This document shows, piece by piece, positions 41,619 through 50,025 of a DNA stretch of 64,000 nucleotides. The stretch comes from Stutzerimonas stutzeri (GTDB lineage Bacteria; Pseudomonadota; Gammaproteobacteria; Pseudomonadales; Pseudomonadaceae): positions 1 to 64,000 of the forward strand of contig NZ_JAMOIE010000007.1 in the NCBI RefSeq assembly GCF_024448935.1, in the 5' to 3' direction. Each line of letters starts with the position of its first letter. Position 1 is the stretch's first letter. Under the pieces are notes generated by a model. That model did not search any database, had not been told where the DNA came from, and saw nothing but the letters and a program-made list of their open reading frames with translations. A program made the position numbers and the translations under genes.

Positions 41619-42881
41619 CTAACGGGGATGCTGCATGCTGGTCGGATCGCTGGCCGGGAAGGTGTTGGCGACGGCCTCGTCGACCAGATTCTCTTCCGAG
41701 CCGTTCTCCGAGCCCTCGCGTTGGGGCTTGAGCTCGACCTTGATCCAGCCACCTTCGCGACGATCAAATGCCTCGAATGCCGCCATGACGTCGGTCATCG
41801 GTTTGACCTGCGTAAGCATCTTGGTCGGGTCGATGCGCCGCGCCTGGATCATTTCGATGAGCCGCGGAATGTACTTGCGGTGGTGGCAGTTACCCATGTT
41901 CATGGTGATGTTCTTGTTCATCGCCATGCCGATGGGGAAGGTCGTCGCATCGGGCGGATAGACGCCAATGATCGACAAGGTGCCGGCCTTCGCCAGACAC
42001 TGTACAGCCCATTCGAGCGCCTGTGATGGGGCATCGCCCGGTTGCCATTTGGCGTTCTGCTCAAGGTTCGCGCCGTCGGCAGGTTTGCCACCGCAGCAAC
42101 CGTGTTCCGCATCGACGCCCACGGCATCGATCGCGCGGTCGACGCCAATCCCACCGGTCAAACGCTTTAAGGTTTCGATTGGGTCTTCGCGATTGAAATC
42201 GATGATCTCGGCGCCCTGGCCCTGGGCCATGCGTAAACGGTCGTCGTACTGGTCGATGGCAAAGATGCGCCCGGCGCCCAGCAGTTTGGCGCTGGCAATG
42301 GCGAATTGACCCACCGGGCCGCAGCCGAATACCGCTACCGTGTTACCGGCCTCGATCTCGGCCATCTCGGCGCCGAAGTAGCCCGTCGGGAAGATGTCCG
42401 AGAGCAGAATTGCCTGATCATCACTGATTTCCGGAGGCAGCTTCACCAGGCCGATATTGGCAAAGGGAATGCGCGCCTTTTCGACTTGCAGTCCGTGGAA
42501 CGGACCGGTTGCCGCCGGACCGCCGAAGAACGAGGTACCTGCTTCCTTGCCGTTGGGATTGGCCACGTCGCACTGGGCGAAATAGCCCGAACGGCAGTAC
42601 GAGCAATTGCCGCACGCGATGGTCGAGGGGATCACCACGCGGTCACCGACCTGCAGATTGCGAACGTCTTCGCCGAGCTCTTCAACGATGCCGACCGCTT
42701 CATGGCCAAGAATGGTGCCGGGCTTCATGCCGCTGAAGGTGCCGCGAACAAAGTGCAAATCCGTTCCGCAAATGGCAGAAGCGGTGATCCGGACAATGGC
42801 GTCGGTCGGGGCTTCGATCTTGGGGTCGGGTACGACTTCGAGGCGTATGTCGCCGACGTCGTGATACACAACAGCTTTCAT
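41619..42881 (-). CDS. Zinc-dependent alcohol/formaldehyde dehydrogenase with C-terminal extension
   Basis: A 420-residue medium-chain zinc dehydrogenase. The catalytic zinc region is ASAICGTDLH with GHEAVGIVEELGEDV; structural-zinc cysteines are CGNCSYCRSGYFAQC; the Rossmann motif is VFGCGPVGQFAI. The insertion DAEHGCCGGKPADGANLEQN is typical of the glutathione-independent formaldehyde dehydrogenase-like group. The last ~35 residues form an acidic tail ending in NTFPASDPTSM, a motif seen on many unrelated bacterial proteins. ATG 42881 is preferred because GGAGA lies 7-11 bases upstream; ATG 42893 overlaps that site. From memory, a similar gene (PA2158) neighbours the GlgE/cls island in P. 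aeruginosa. Confidence 0.88.
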   Translation of the reverse strand: MKAVVYHDVGDIRLEVVPDPKIEAPTDAIVRITASAICGTDLHFVRGTFSGMKPGTILGHEAVGIVEELGEDVRNLQVGDRVVIPSTIACGNCSYCRSGYFAQCDVANPNGKEAGTSFFGGPAATGPFHGLQVEKARIPFANIGLVKLPPEISDDQAILLSDIFPTGYFGAEMAEIEAGNTVAVFGCGPVGQFAIASAKLLGAGRIFAIDQYDDRLRMAQGQGAEIIDFNREDPIETLKRLTGGIGVDRAIDAVGVDAEHGCCGGKPADGANLEQNAKWQPGDAPSQALEWAVQCLAKAGTLSIIGVYPPDATTFPIGMAMNKNITMNMGNCHHRKYIPRLIEMIQARRIDPTKMLTQVKPMTDVMAAFEAFDRREGGWIKVELKPQREGSENGSEENLVDEAVANTFPASDPTSMQHPR

Positions 42882-42963
42882 GGGCGTCTCCATAAACGGG
42901 TCCCAATCGCGCCTGGCCAGGCTTCGATTGGGCTGAACGAATGATGAGTGACATCCTGTAGCT

Positions 42964-42988
42964 CAGCCGGGCTGCTACAGCCGGGCTG
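42964..42988. terminator. Tandem palindromes, possible terminator
   Basis: The 11-base near-palindrome CAGCCGGGCTG occurs twice (42964-42974 and 42978-42988) with three bases between; the pair can fold on itself. It lies downstream of the small minus-strand gene ending at 43168 and upstream of the alcohol dehydrogenase operon, a suitable place for a terminator. There is no T run. Confidence 0.35.
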
Positions 42989-43167
42989 AAGAATCCTCGG
43001 GGACGCGCCAGCCTTTGCAGGCGGCGCGATCCGTGGCACGTTGCTCCCTTCATTCGGACTGATGGTGGCTTGCCCGGTTCATCTTTTTTTCGGCTGCATG
43101 GCACCCGGGGCCGCTCGGTATCGGGCGCCTGTTCAGGCTCGGGAGGCGGGTTACAGCTTCGGCGAGG

Positions 43168-43401
43168 TCAACGGAGCGGGCGATCCCATGGCAGGTCGCC
43201 GGCAGAGGCTTCGACCAGGTAGTCGATCACGGTCGCGGTGCTCTCCCGTACCACGGCGACCAGGGTCGGGTAGCGCCGCTGCGGCTCGAACTTGGCGAGG
43301 TCTTTGGGCGCCATCGGCCCACCCTCGCGGGCCAGTCGTTCGATGGCGCTGGCTAGCGCGAGGGACAGCCGATCAGCGTTTCTGAGAATCCCTTTCGTCA
43401 T
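43168..43401 (-). CDS. Small hypothetical protein
   Basis: A 77-residue ORF beginning [20 protein letters not shown] and containing [20 protein letters not shown]. It has no signal peptide or membrane helix and matches nothing I recognise. It overlaps the 3' end of the secreted small protein upstream by 29 bases in another frame, which suggests coupled translation but also lowers confidence. Amphipathic helical character in the first 30 residues is the only visible feature. Confidence 0.45.
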   Translation of the reverse strand: MTKGILRNADRLSLALASAIERLAREGGPMAPKDLAKFEPQRRYPTLVAVVRESTATVIDYLVEASAGDLPWDRPLR

Positions 43402-43633
43402 CCACGCGCTCGTCGTCTCCGTGAGCGTTTTCGATCGTGTCCTCGGTTAAGCGCGGGTGCGGGTCTTCGCCGGTAGGGTTCTGATAGCCATGCGCGCTTG
43501 CCTCGTTATTGAGGTCCTGCTGGGTCTGGCTGTTTCTGTCAGCCGGCTCAGGTTCGGTCGGTTCCTGATTGGCCGATGCGACGGTTGCCAGCAAGGCCAG
43601 TAACACTGATGAAGCGATGCACAAGCTCTTCAT
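43373..43633 (-). CDS. Small exported acidic protein
   Basis: An 86-residue ORF with a clear signal peptide ([21 protein letters not shown], cleavage near residue 21) and a highly polar, Asp/Glu/Asn/Gln-rich mature part of about 65 residues containing [12 protein letters not shown]. It is probably a disordered periplasmic protein of unknown function. Start ATG 43633 is fixed by the signal peptide. It is divergent from the hypothetical membrane protein gene at 43802. Confidence 0.6.
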   Translation of the reverse strand: MKSLCIASSVLLALLATVASANQEPTEPEPADRNSQTQQDLNNEASAHGYQNPTGEDPHPRLTEDTIENAHGDDERVDDERDSQKR

Positions 43634-43801
43634 TTGATATCCCTCGACTGTTTGCGGGCTCCCTGTTTCGGACCTGCCGCGGCTTGCGTTCGTTCGTGTC
43701 TGCTGCTGGACGGGCCGTGCATGGAGCGGCGCCTACCGACAGGGGTGGCACCCAGTCGTGTTTGGACTGTCTCAGCCGGGAATCACTTACCGAGGCGCCA
43801 C

Positions 43802-44449
43802 ATGATCAATTGGTTAATGAACAACCAGCAGCTCGTTTCGTTGCTGATCTCCCTGAGCACGCTTCTGGTGTGGATGTTCTATGCGCATTTGCTCTTGCGA
43901 AACTTCAGACGGCAGCGTCAGCCGAGCCTGCTTATCAATCGAGGCGCAGGCAAAGGACTCGGCTCGCTTTGCATCATCTCCAACATGAGTGCCGAGCCGA
44001 TGTTCATCAATCAGCTCATGGTCTCGGTGGTGACGTCACGGGGGCCCTTGGAAGTGGATATCACCGACATTCGCCAAAGCATGGAAGATGACGTGCCAGC
44101 CGATCTCGCCATCCACCAGACCACCCACCAGGGGCCGTTAAGCAGTGGTGATTTCATTCACGTCGGCACCTTTCAGGGCATGTTGCGGCGAGTCGCCGAG
44201 CTCAACGGCATCGAGCTTCAAGGCCATCAGCCAGTGGGCGACTGGCAGTTCCATTGCCTGGAAATCCGCGCGGTGGCGTTTTACGGGCCAGAGCGCCACC
44301 CGCTGGGTGTGTTGCGCCGCTTCAAGCTGGGCGACCTCACCGATCCGCAATGCCGTCTGGTGCCGGAGAGCCCGTTCACCCAGCAGCTGAGCTCCTGGCG
44401 CGACCGTCGCCGGGTACGGGGATGGCTAGCGGAAGGGCTGAATGACTAA
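43802..44449 (+). CDS. Hypothetical protein with one N-terminal membrane helix
   Basis: A 215-residue protein. The N terminus (QLVSLLISLSTLLVWMFYAHLLL, about residues 9-31) is one membrane anchor, and the rest is a soluble domain rich in beta-strand-like sequence, with SLLINRGAGKGLGSLCIISN and VAFYGPERHPLGVLRRF. I do not recognise the family. ATG 43802 is the natural start since the anchor follows directly; upstream in-frame codons look non-coding. No neighbour points to a function. Confidence 0.7.
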   Translation: MINWLMNNQQLVSLLISLSTLLVWMFYAHLLLRNFRRQRQPSLLINRGAGKGLGSLCIISNMSAEPMFINQLMVSVVTSRGPLEVDITDIRQSMEDDVPADLAIHQTTHQGPLSSGDFIHVGTFQGMLRRVAELNGIELQGHQPVGDWQFHCLEIRAVAFYGPERHPLGVLRRFKLGDLTDPQCRLVPESPFTQQLSSWRDRRRVRGWLAEGLND

Positions 44450-44646
44450 CCCGTCGCACCCATGGGCTTAAGCAGGCTGGGAACTCCGCTTCGTTTCAAA
44501 GGTCACGTAGAATTGGCTTCCCAGCGCGTGTCGTAGCGATACGCCGGGTTCAAGCCGTGACATGCGCTGCGCAGCAGGACATTGCTGACGTGTAAATGAT
44601 TGGGCAGCTTGGATTCGGCGAGGCTGCAGCAGTAAGGGAATCGGTC

Positions 44647-44898
44647 ATGGAGATCAACCGGGTAAGCGCAAAGGGCATCAACGAAGAACACTATGAGTTG
44701 GTTGTAGTCGGGTCAGGTTTTGGTTCGGGCTTCTTTCTGACTGAAGCCTTGAAACACCTCACCGGGCGCGCGTTGATCCTTGAGATGCGCAACCTCGTCG
44801 TTGTGGGCACCGCGACCTACCCGAGCTGTTCGCCGGCGAATCCCAGCCTGACGGCTGCCGCCTTGTCCATCCGTGCTGCCGACCTGCTTTATAGCTAA
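44647..44898 (+). pseudogene. GMC oxidoreductase reduced to its two ends (internal deletion)
   Basis: An 83-codon ORF joins the N terminus of a GMC-family flavoprotein (YELVVVGSGFGSGFFLTEAL, the FAD dinucleotide-binding motif) to its C terminus (LVVVGTATYPSCSPANPSL followed by LTAAALSIRAADLL) with nothing between. Full GMC oxidoreductases are 500-600 residues, so roughly 450 codons were deleted, and the junction at about ALILE/MRNL stayed in frame. The remaining peptide cannot form the enzyme. A small Tat-exported partner gene follows after nine bases, showing this was a membrane-associated dehydrogenase complex. Confidence 0.85.
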
Positions 44899-44907
44899 GG
44901 ATTGCCC

Positions 44908-45327
44908 ATGAAACGTCGTACGTTGTTGATTTCGTCCGCCGCCGCACTGGGCCTGGTGGCGGTCGGGTCTGGCGCCTGGGTCTTCGAGGACCGTCAGGTC
45001 TTCGTTCCGCAGTTGCTGCAACGGCTGGTGGGAAACTTCCAGATGGATCCCGACGATCAGCGCAAATTCGTCGATGCGATGGCGGACCACTACGGCTCGG
45101 AGAAGCTGACCGCATTGATGGGGCTCTACAAGATCCGCCAGCAAACCGGTGTCGGAACAGCCTACACTGAACTTCGGCTCGACAACTTCGAGCGCCGCTT
45201 GTTAACGGATTTCATGGTTTCGACTGATTTTCTGCGGCAGCAGAACAAGACCAATCCCAAGGTCAGCTTTCTTGGCTACCGGTTGCCCTGCAGCAACCCT
45301 TACGCCCGGTTCGACGGGCTGGCGTGA
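44908..45327 (+). CDS. Small subunit-like protein of a GMC dehydrogenase
   Basis: A 139-residue protein with an N-terminal RRTLLISSAAALGLVAVGSG segment, a twin-arginine-like export signal. The rest (MDPDDQRKFVDAMADHYG, then NFERRLLTDFMVSTDFL) resembles the small, helical partner subunits associated with membrane-bound GMC dehydrogenases such as gluconate 2-dehydrogenase subunit 3. It starts nine bases after the GMC remnant, so it was its operon partner and now lacks its catalytic subunit. It is intact itself; expression and function are doubtful. Confidence 0.65.
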   Translation: MKRRTLLISSAAALGLVAVGSGAWVFEDRQVFVPQLLQRLVGNFQMDPDDQRKFVDAMADHYGSEKLTALMGLYKIRQQTGVGTAYTELRLDNFERRLLTDFMVSTDFLRQQNKTNPKVSFLGYRLPCSNPYARFDGLA

Positions 45328-45446
45328 GGTCATACGGTATCCGCCTGCCTCGTTGAAGCCGTCGGTCAATGGCCTTTGCCGTGTCATTCGATGGATCAAG
45401 TGACAGGCTGGTTGGCCCCTCATCCGTCTCATCCGGAGGCCTGTTC

Positions 45447-46448
45447 ATGCGCATCGCCGTCTTCAGTACCAAGCCCTACGATCGCACTTATCTCGACCAG
45501 GCCAACCAGGCGCACCAGCATCAACTGGTCTATCTGGACGCTCGACTGACCGCGGACACCGCGCCGCTAGCGGCGGGTTTTGCCGGCATATGTGCCTTCG
45601 TTAACGACCAGCTCGACCGCGAGGTGCTGCAACGCTTGCATTCCAGCGGTACGGAGCTCATTGCCCTGCGGTCGGCCGGTTTCAATCACGTCGACCTCGC
45701 CGAGGCGGAGCGGCTGGGCATGACGGTGGCGCGAGTGCCGGCGTATTCGCCTCACGCGGTGGCAGAGCATGCGGTGGCACTGGTGCTCGGGCTCAACAGG
45801 ATGACCCATCGTGCCTATAACCGCGTGCGTGAAGGAAATTTCTCCCTCGATGGCCTGCTCGGTTTCGACCTGTACGGCAAGACGGTGGGCGTGATCGGGA
45901 CCGGTAAGATCGGCCTTATCTTCGCCGACATCATGCATGGCTTCGGTTGCAGAGTGCTGGCCAGCGATCCCTTTCCCAGCGCCGATGCGAAGGAATTCGT
46001 CCGCTATGTGCCGTTAGAAAAACTGTTCGGCGAAGCGGACATCATTTCGCTGCACTGCCCGCTGACCCCGGAAACCAACCACCTGATCGATGCCGGCGCG
46101 ATCGCCCGGATGAAACCGGGCGTAATGTTGATCAACACCGGCCGGGGCCGTGTAGTCGATACGCGCGCAGTCATCGAGGGCCTCAAGAGCGGAAGGATCG
46201 GACGGCTGGGGCTGGATGTCTACGAGGAGGAAGAAAACCTCTTCTTCCAGGACCTTTCACAGCAGGTCATCAATGACGATCTGTTCATGCGCCTGACGAC
46301 CTTTCCCAACGTGTTGATAACCGGGCATCAGGCATTCTTCACTGCGGAAGCGCTGACCCATATCGCCGAGACCACGCTGGCGAATATCAGCGCCTTCGAG
46401 CAGGGAAGCGGTGCCCTGCATCGGGTGACCGTCGACAAGCTGGTGTAG
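45447..46448 (+). CDS. ldhA: D-lactate dehydrogenase (LdhA-type 2-hydroxyacid dehydrogenase)
   Basis: A 333-residue NAD-dependent fermentative D-lactate dehydrogenase. The start [18 protein letters not shown] is diagnostic of LdhA. The Rossmann region reads [18 protein letters not shown]; the catalytic arginine lies in [11 protein letters not shown] region, [16 protein letters not shown] follows, and the catalytic histidine is in [12 protein letters not shown] near residue 295. ATG 45447 follows a GGAGG sequence. It converts pyruvate and NADH to D-lactate under low oxygen. It is monocistronic as far as seen. Confidence 0.92.
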   Translation: MRIAVFSTKPYDRTYLDQANQAHQHQLVYLDARLTADTAPLAAGFAGICAFVNDQLDREVLQRLHSSGTELIALRSAGFNHVDLAEAERLGMTVARVPAYSPHAVAEHAVALVLGLNRMTHRAYNRVREGNFSLDGLLGFDLYGKTVGVIGTGKIGLIFADIMHGFGCRVLASDPFPSADAKEFVRYVPLEKLFGEADIISLHCPLTPETNHLIDAGAIARMKPGVMLINTGRGRVVDTRAVIEGLKSGRIGRLGLDVYEEEENLFFQDLSQQVINDDLFMRLTTFPNVLITGHQAFFTAEALTHIAETTLANISAFEQGSGALHRVTVDKLV

Positions 46449-46499
46449 CCATCACGGTTCGCTTCGGTGCCTGGATTGCCAGACGGAGCCCTGGCCGGA

Positions 46500-46682
46500 T
46501 CAGCGTGGGCTCTGCTCGCTGAACAGCATCCCGCATGCCACCTGATAAACCTGATTCCCACGTCTGATCGTCAGTGGCGCTCGTTCAGCAATCACCGCGC
46601 CGCTGTCGAGCATTCGTTCGATGTGGGTACGCTGGTATTGGGCGGCAAGGTAATCGTCTGCGGCCGCACCCACCTGAAGCAC
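46500..46682 (-). CDS. Small hypothetical ORF after the ABC exporter gene
   Basis: A 60-codon minus-strand frame with a GTG start and the sequence ADDYLAAQYQRTHIERMLDS and APLTIRRGNQVYQVACGMLF. It begins 10 bases after the exporter stop. The amino-acid composition looks protein-like, but I recognise no family, no ribosome-binding site stands out, and it could be the tail of a decayed gene. The rest of the 244-base gap up to ldhA shows nothing. Confidence 0.3.
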   Translation of the reverse strand: MLQVGAAADDYLAAQYQRTHIERMLDSGAVIAERAPLTIRRGNQVYQVACGMLFSEQSPR

Positions 46683-46692
46683 AGCAGGCCGT

Positions 46693-48408
46693 CTATTCGG
46701 GGCTAAACGCCCGCTCGGCGAGGCCTCGATCTACAGGCGCCAGCTTGCCATCGCGTAGGCGGAACACCTGATCGGCGACATTGACGAGTGCAGGTCTGTG
46801 GGACACCGCAATGATGGTGATAGCCGGCGTCAGTCGTCGAATGGTCTGACTGATAGCTTCCTCGGCTTCCGGATCGAGCGCACTGGTAGCTTCGTCCAGG
46901 ATGAGGAACCGTGGACCATGAGCGAGCGCACGGGCGATGGCGATCCGCTGCCGCTGGCCGCCCGAGAGCTTGCCGCCCCGCTCGCCAACGATGCTGTCCA
47001 TACCGTCGGGCATCCGTTCGACGAACGCCCAGGCGCCGGCCTGCCGCAGAGCGGCCTCGGCCTGCTCCCGGGTCAGCGCCGGATCACCCAGGGTGACGTT
47101 GGCCAGCACGCTGTCATGCAGAAGAAGAGTGTCCTGTGGTACGTAGCCTATGAAGCGTCGCCAGAGTCGCCGGTCCAGCGTCTCTATCGGAACACCATCG
47201 ACCAGAATCCTGCCAGCCTGGGGCGCCAGCAACAGGCTGAGCAGGTCGAGAATGGTGGTCTTGCCGGCGCCAGAAGGGCCAATCAGGCTGGTGAAAGTAC
47301 CCACCTGAAGCCGAAGATCCACGGCATCCAGAACCAACCGGTCGCCATAGCCGAACGACACCCCCTCGAAAACGATCGCCTGTTCCAGTGTGGGCTTACG
47401 CTCGCCGCCGCGAGGCTCGGTATCAGCCGTCGCCGTTTCGATCGCGCCCTGCAGCGCCCAATAAGCCGCTTCCTGCGCGGCCATCCGATGGTAGCGCTGC
47501 TGGGCTTTGTGCAACAGACCAAGGACACGGACTACAAGGAAGATCAACACCATTACCGATGCCAGCGGCAACTCGAATACGATCAGCCCGGCGTACAGGC
47601 CTCCGGCCGCCAGCATCGCCAGCATCGGTCCCTGCAGGGCCCGCAGGGTCTCCCGGCTCATCACCTCCCGTTCCATAGCGGTGTTGAGCTCCGCCGCCTC
47701 GCGACGCAGCAGGGAATCGGCAACATCCTCACGGGCCATGGCCTTGAGTGGCTTGACAGACCCCAGGGTATCGGTGAGGTGGACGAGCAGTTCGCGCATC
47801 AGTCGGGTCTGGCTTTTGCCTGCCTTGCGTGATGCCTTGACCAGCCGGCGCATGGCGACGAGCAGCAAGAGCCCCAGCATCAGTGAGATCAGCGTGGCCG
47901 GCCAGGATACGAAAAGCGCGATGACGGCATAGACCAGCGCCTGGATGACCAGCGCCACCATGTTCGCCGCATGCTCGTAGCCCCTAGAGGCGCGGTAGGC
48001 TTCGGTAGCAACCGCGTTGGCCAGAGCCCCAGTGGGCTGGCGCAGGTAATATTCCCAGCGGCTGCCGAGCAAGGCACGGATCAGCGCCAGGCGCAGATCG
48101 GTGGCGACGCGCGCCACCGTGTAACCGACCTGGCGATTGCCAAGCAACACAAGGATACTGCTGACGGTCATTCCTGCCACGATGATGACCAGCATGGTGA
48201 CTATGGTCGGCTCCAGGCCTACCGCATCCAGGACGCCGATCACCTTGAGCGAAAAGTCCGATTGGGCCTGGTCTCCCAAGGCGACCGACAGCAGCGGGAG
48301 CAGGGTGGTCAAGCCGACCCCCTCCGCCAGACCGGCAAGCAGCAGGCTGACCAGCATCAGGGTCGTGCGCGCCGGATAGGCGCGGCCGAAGGCGAAGAGC
48401 ATGCGCAT
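46693..48408 (-). CDS. ABC-type exporter, fused permease-ATPase (lipid exporter type)
   Basis: A 571-residue half-transporter. Residues 1 to about 330 hold six membrane helices (LMLVSLLLAGLAEGVGLTTL, then LVIIVAGMTVSSILVLLGN and others); the ATPase has Walker A GPSGAGKT, Q-loop YVPQDTLLLHDS, signature LSGGQRQR, Walker B FLILDEATSALD and H-loop AVSHRPAL. ATG 48408 begins the helical domain; the longer frame adds 47 codons of non-membrane sequence. It is the last gene of the minus-strand ceramide operon, 107 bases after the serine palmitoyltransferase. It may flip the sphingolipid or a precursor across the inner membrane; the family alone does not prove the substrate. Confidence 0.88.
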   Translation of the reverse strand: MRMLFAFGRAYPARTTLMLVSLLLAGLAEGVGLTTLLPLLSVALGDQAQSDFSLKVIGVLDAVGLEPTIVTMLVIIVAGMTVSSILVLLGNRQVGYTVARVATDLRLALIRALLGSRWEYYLRQPTGALANAVATEAYRASRGYEHAANMVALVIQALVYAVIALFVSWPATLISLMLGLLLLVAMRRLVKASRKAGKSQTRLMRELLVHLTDTLGSVKPLKAMAREDVADSLLRREAAELNTAMEREVMSRETLRALQGPMLAMLAAGGLYAGLIVFELPLASVMVLIFLVVRVLGLLHKAQQRYHRMAAQEAAYWALQGAIETATADTEPRGGERKPTLEQAIVFEGVSFGYGDRLVLDAVDLRLQVGTFTSLIGPSGAGKTTILDLLSLLLAPQAGRILVDGVPIETLDRRLWRRFIGYVPQDTLLLHDSVLANVTLGDPALTREQAEAALRQAGAWAFVERMPDGMDSIVGERGGKLSGGQRQRIAIARALAHGPRFLILDEATSALDPEAEEAISQTIRRLTPAITIIAVSHRPALVNVADQVFRLRDGKLAPVDRGLAERAFSPE

Positions 48409-48514
48409 AGTTATGGCTCGTGACGTTCGGGTCGGACGGCACAGGCAGGCGGTACCGCCCCGCCAGCGTCTAGTGCGGCCGACATGCGTTGCATCAAGCT
48501 CCGAGTGGGCACCG

Positions 48515-49747
48515 TCAAGCCAGGCCGCCCGTCCGCACCAGATCATCACCCGCCGCGGCAGTCCGCGGAAGACAATCGCGCAAGTGAGCGAATGCCTGGA
48601 TGATCCGATCGATCTGCTCGCTGCTGTGGGCGGCGCTCACGCTGCAACGGACCAGCGCCTGACCGCCGGGCGTCGCCGGTGGCAGTACCAGATTTACGTA
48701 CACCCCCAGCTCGATCAGGCGCTGCCAGAACGCCATCCCCTCGTGGGGGGACCCCAGCAACACGGCGACCACAGGGCTCGGCTCTGGTCCAGTGCGATAG
48801 CCAAGGGCATTCAGTTCCTGATACAGATGCCGTGCATTGGACCACAAACGATCACGCAACTCGGGCTGGTTCTGCACGGCGCGCAGCGCAGCGCGCACCG
48901 ATGCGATCGACGCAGGCGAAGACGACGCAGTGAAAATATAAGGCCGGCTCGCATAGCGCAGCAGCTCCATATCCGCGTGGCGACTCGCGGCAAAGCCGCC
49001 GATCGCACCGAGGCTCTTGCTGAACGTCCCGAGGACGATATCGACGTCGCCCTCGACCCCCAGCTCCTCCGCAAGCCCGCGGCCGTTCGGCCCCAGTACG
49101 CCGACCGAATGTGCCTCGTCGACCAACAGGTATCCGCCTAGCCGGCGCTTCACCTCGACAATTTCCGCAAGCGGTGCCCGGTCGCCCAGCATACTGTAGA
49201 TGCCCTCAACCACGATCAGCGCGCTGCGTGCCTGCTCCCGCAGGCGCAACATGCGTCTCTCGAGGTCCTTCGCATCGTTGTGCCGAAAACGAATGACCTG
49301 GGCGCCACCCAGCCTGCAGGCGTCATAGATGCTGGCGTGGCAGTCTGCATCGAGCAGAACGATGTCTGACGGACCCGCCAGGGTGCCGATAACCCCCAGG
49401 TTGGCGAGATAGCCGGTGGAATACACGATAACCGATTGGCGCTGCATGAACTCGGCGAGCTCGGCCTCCAACGCTATGTGGCTGCCGTAACTGCCGTTGG
49501 CCATCCGCGACCCTGTCGTGCCCGTGCCCTCCAGCGCCAGCGCCTGCTGCCCGGCCTGGATGCACCCGGGATCAAAAGTCAGCCCCAGGTAGTTGTTGGT
49601 GCCGGCGAGGACGACTTCTCGATCACCGATGCGGCCCAAGGTCGGAGAAAGAATCTCGTCGATGCGAGTACCGAAGGGGTTCAATCCGCTCTGCCCCAGC
49701 GCAGCCCGCTCCTGGGCCAGCTTGGTGAACTTATCGAACAGCGCCAT
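48515..49747 (-). CDS. spt: Serine palmitoyltransferase-type alpha-oxoamine synthase
   Basis: A 410-residue PLP enzyme that condenses serine with an acyl thioester to 3-ketosphinganine. The PLP lysine is Lys244 in GTFSKSLGAIGGF; His138 (DCHASIYD) stacks on the cofactor and Asp210 lies in DEAHSVGVLG. The sequence GTGTTGSRMANGSYGSHI agrees with bacterial Spt/KBL/BioF enzymes. A BioF or KBL function is the alternative, but the overlapping acyl carrier protein and neighbouring ceramide genes favour Spt. ATG 49747 is preferred since GGAG lies seven bases upstream; ATG 49753 is too close. The start lies within the ACP gene's 3' end. Confidence 0.9.
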   Translation of the reverse strand: MALFDKFTKLAQERAALGQSGLNPFGTRIDEILSPTLGRIGDREVVLAGTNNYLGLTFDPGCIQAGQQALALEGTGTTGSRMANGSYGSHIALEAELAEFMQRQSVIVYSTGYLANLGVIGTLAGPSDIVLLDADCHASIYDACRLGGAQVIRFRHNDAKDLERRMLRLREQARSALIVVEGIYSMLGDRAPLAEIVEVKRRLGGYLLVDEAHSVGVLGPNGRGLAEELGVEGDVDIVLGTFSKSLGAIGGFAASRHADMELLRYASRPYIFTASSSPASIASVRAALRAVQNQPELRDRLWSNARHLYQELNALGYRTGPEPSPVVAVLLGSPHEGMAFWQRLIELGVYVNLVLPPATPGGQALVRCSVSAAHSSEQIDRIIQAFAHLRDCLPRTAAAGDDLVRTGGLA

Positions 49748-49994
49748 CTGCATGCTCCATCAGGGTAAAAACGGCTTGCGCCAGTTGGCCAGGCGTACGG
49801 ACATCGGTCAGCACGTTGAGCGGTATCGAAATGTCGAACTCATCCTCGAGCTCCATCAGAAGGTCCATGACCTTGATGGAGTCCAGCCCAAGCTCATCGG
49901 CCAGCGCGACGTCCGCTCGAACCTCGGTCCCGGGCGGGGCGAGCCGACGGATCATGGAGAGGAGCCGTTCTAGTATTTGTTGCTCGGCAATCAT
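49731..49994 (-). CDS. Acyl carrier protein of the ceramide pathway
   Basis: An 87-residue acyl carrier protein. Ser39 in LADELGLDSIKVMDLLMELE is the phosphopantetheine site. It is not the fatty-acid-synthesis AcpP, which has a DSLD/TVEL sequence. In Caulobacter a dedicated AcpR delivers the acyl chain to serine palmitoyltransferase; the same job is likely here, the acyl group being loaded by the ligase at 50940. ATG 49994 is chosen; 17 further in-frame codons upstream overlap the reductase gene. It overlaps the spt start by 17 bases. Confidence 0.88.
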   Translation of the reverse strand: MIAEQQILERLLSMIRRLAPPGTEVRADVALADELGLDSIKVMDLLMELEDEFDISIPLNVLTDVRTPGQLAQAVFTLMEHADGAVR

Positions 49995-50025
49995 CAGAAA
50001 CTCTCGACTTTCATCAGTGGCTCTT

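Noticed and set aside
48515-49747. BioF or KBL (biotin or threonine metabolism) instead of serine palmitoyltransferase
   Set aside because: No biotin or threonine genes nearby; the gene overlaps a dedicated carrier protein and sits with CerR, an acyl-AMP ligase and a ceramide synthase.
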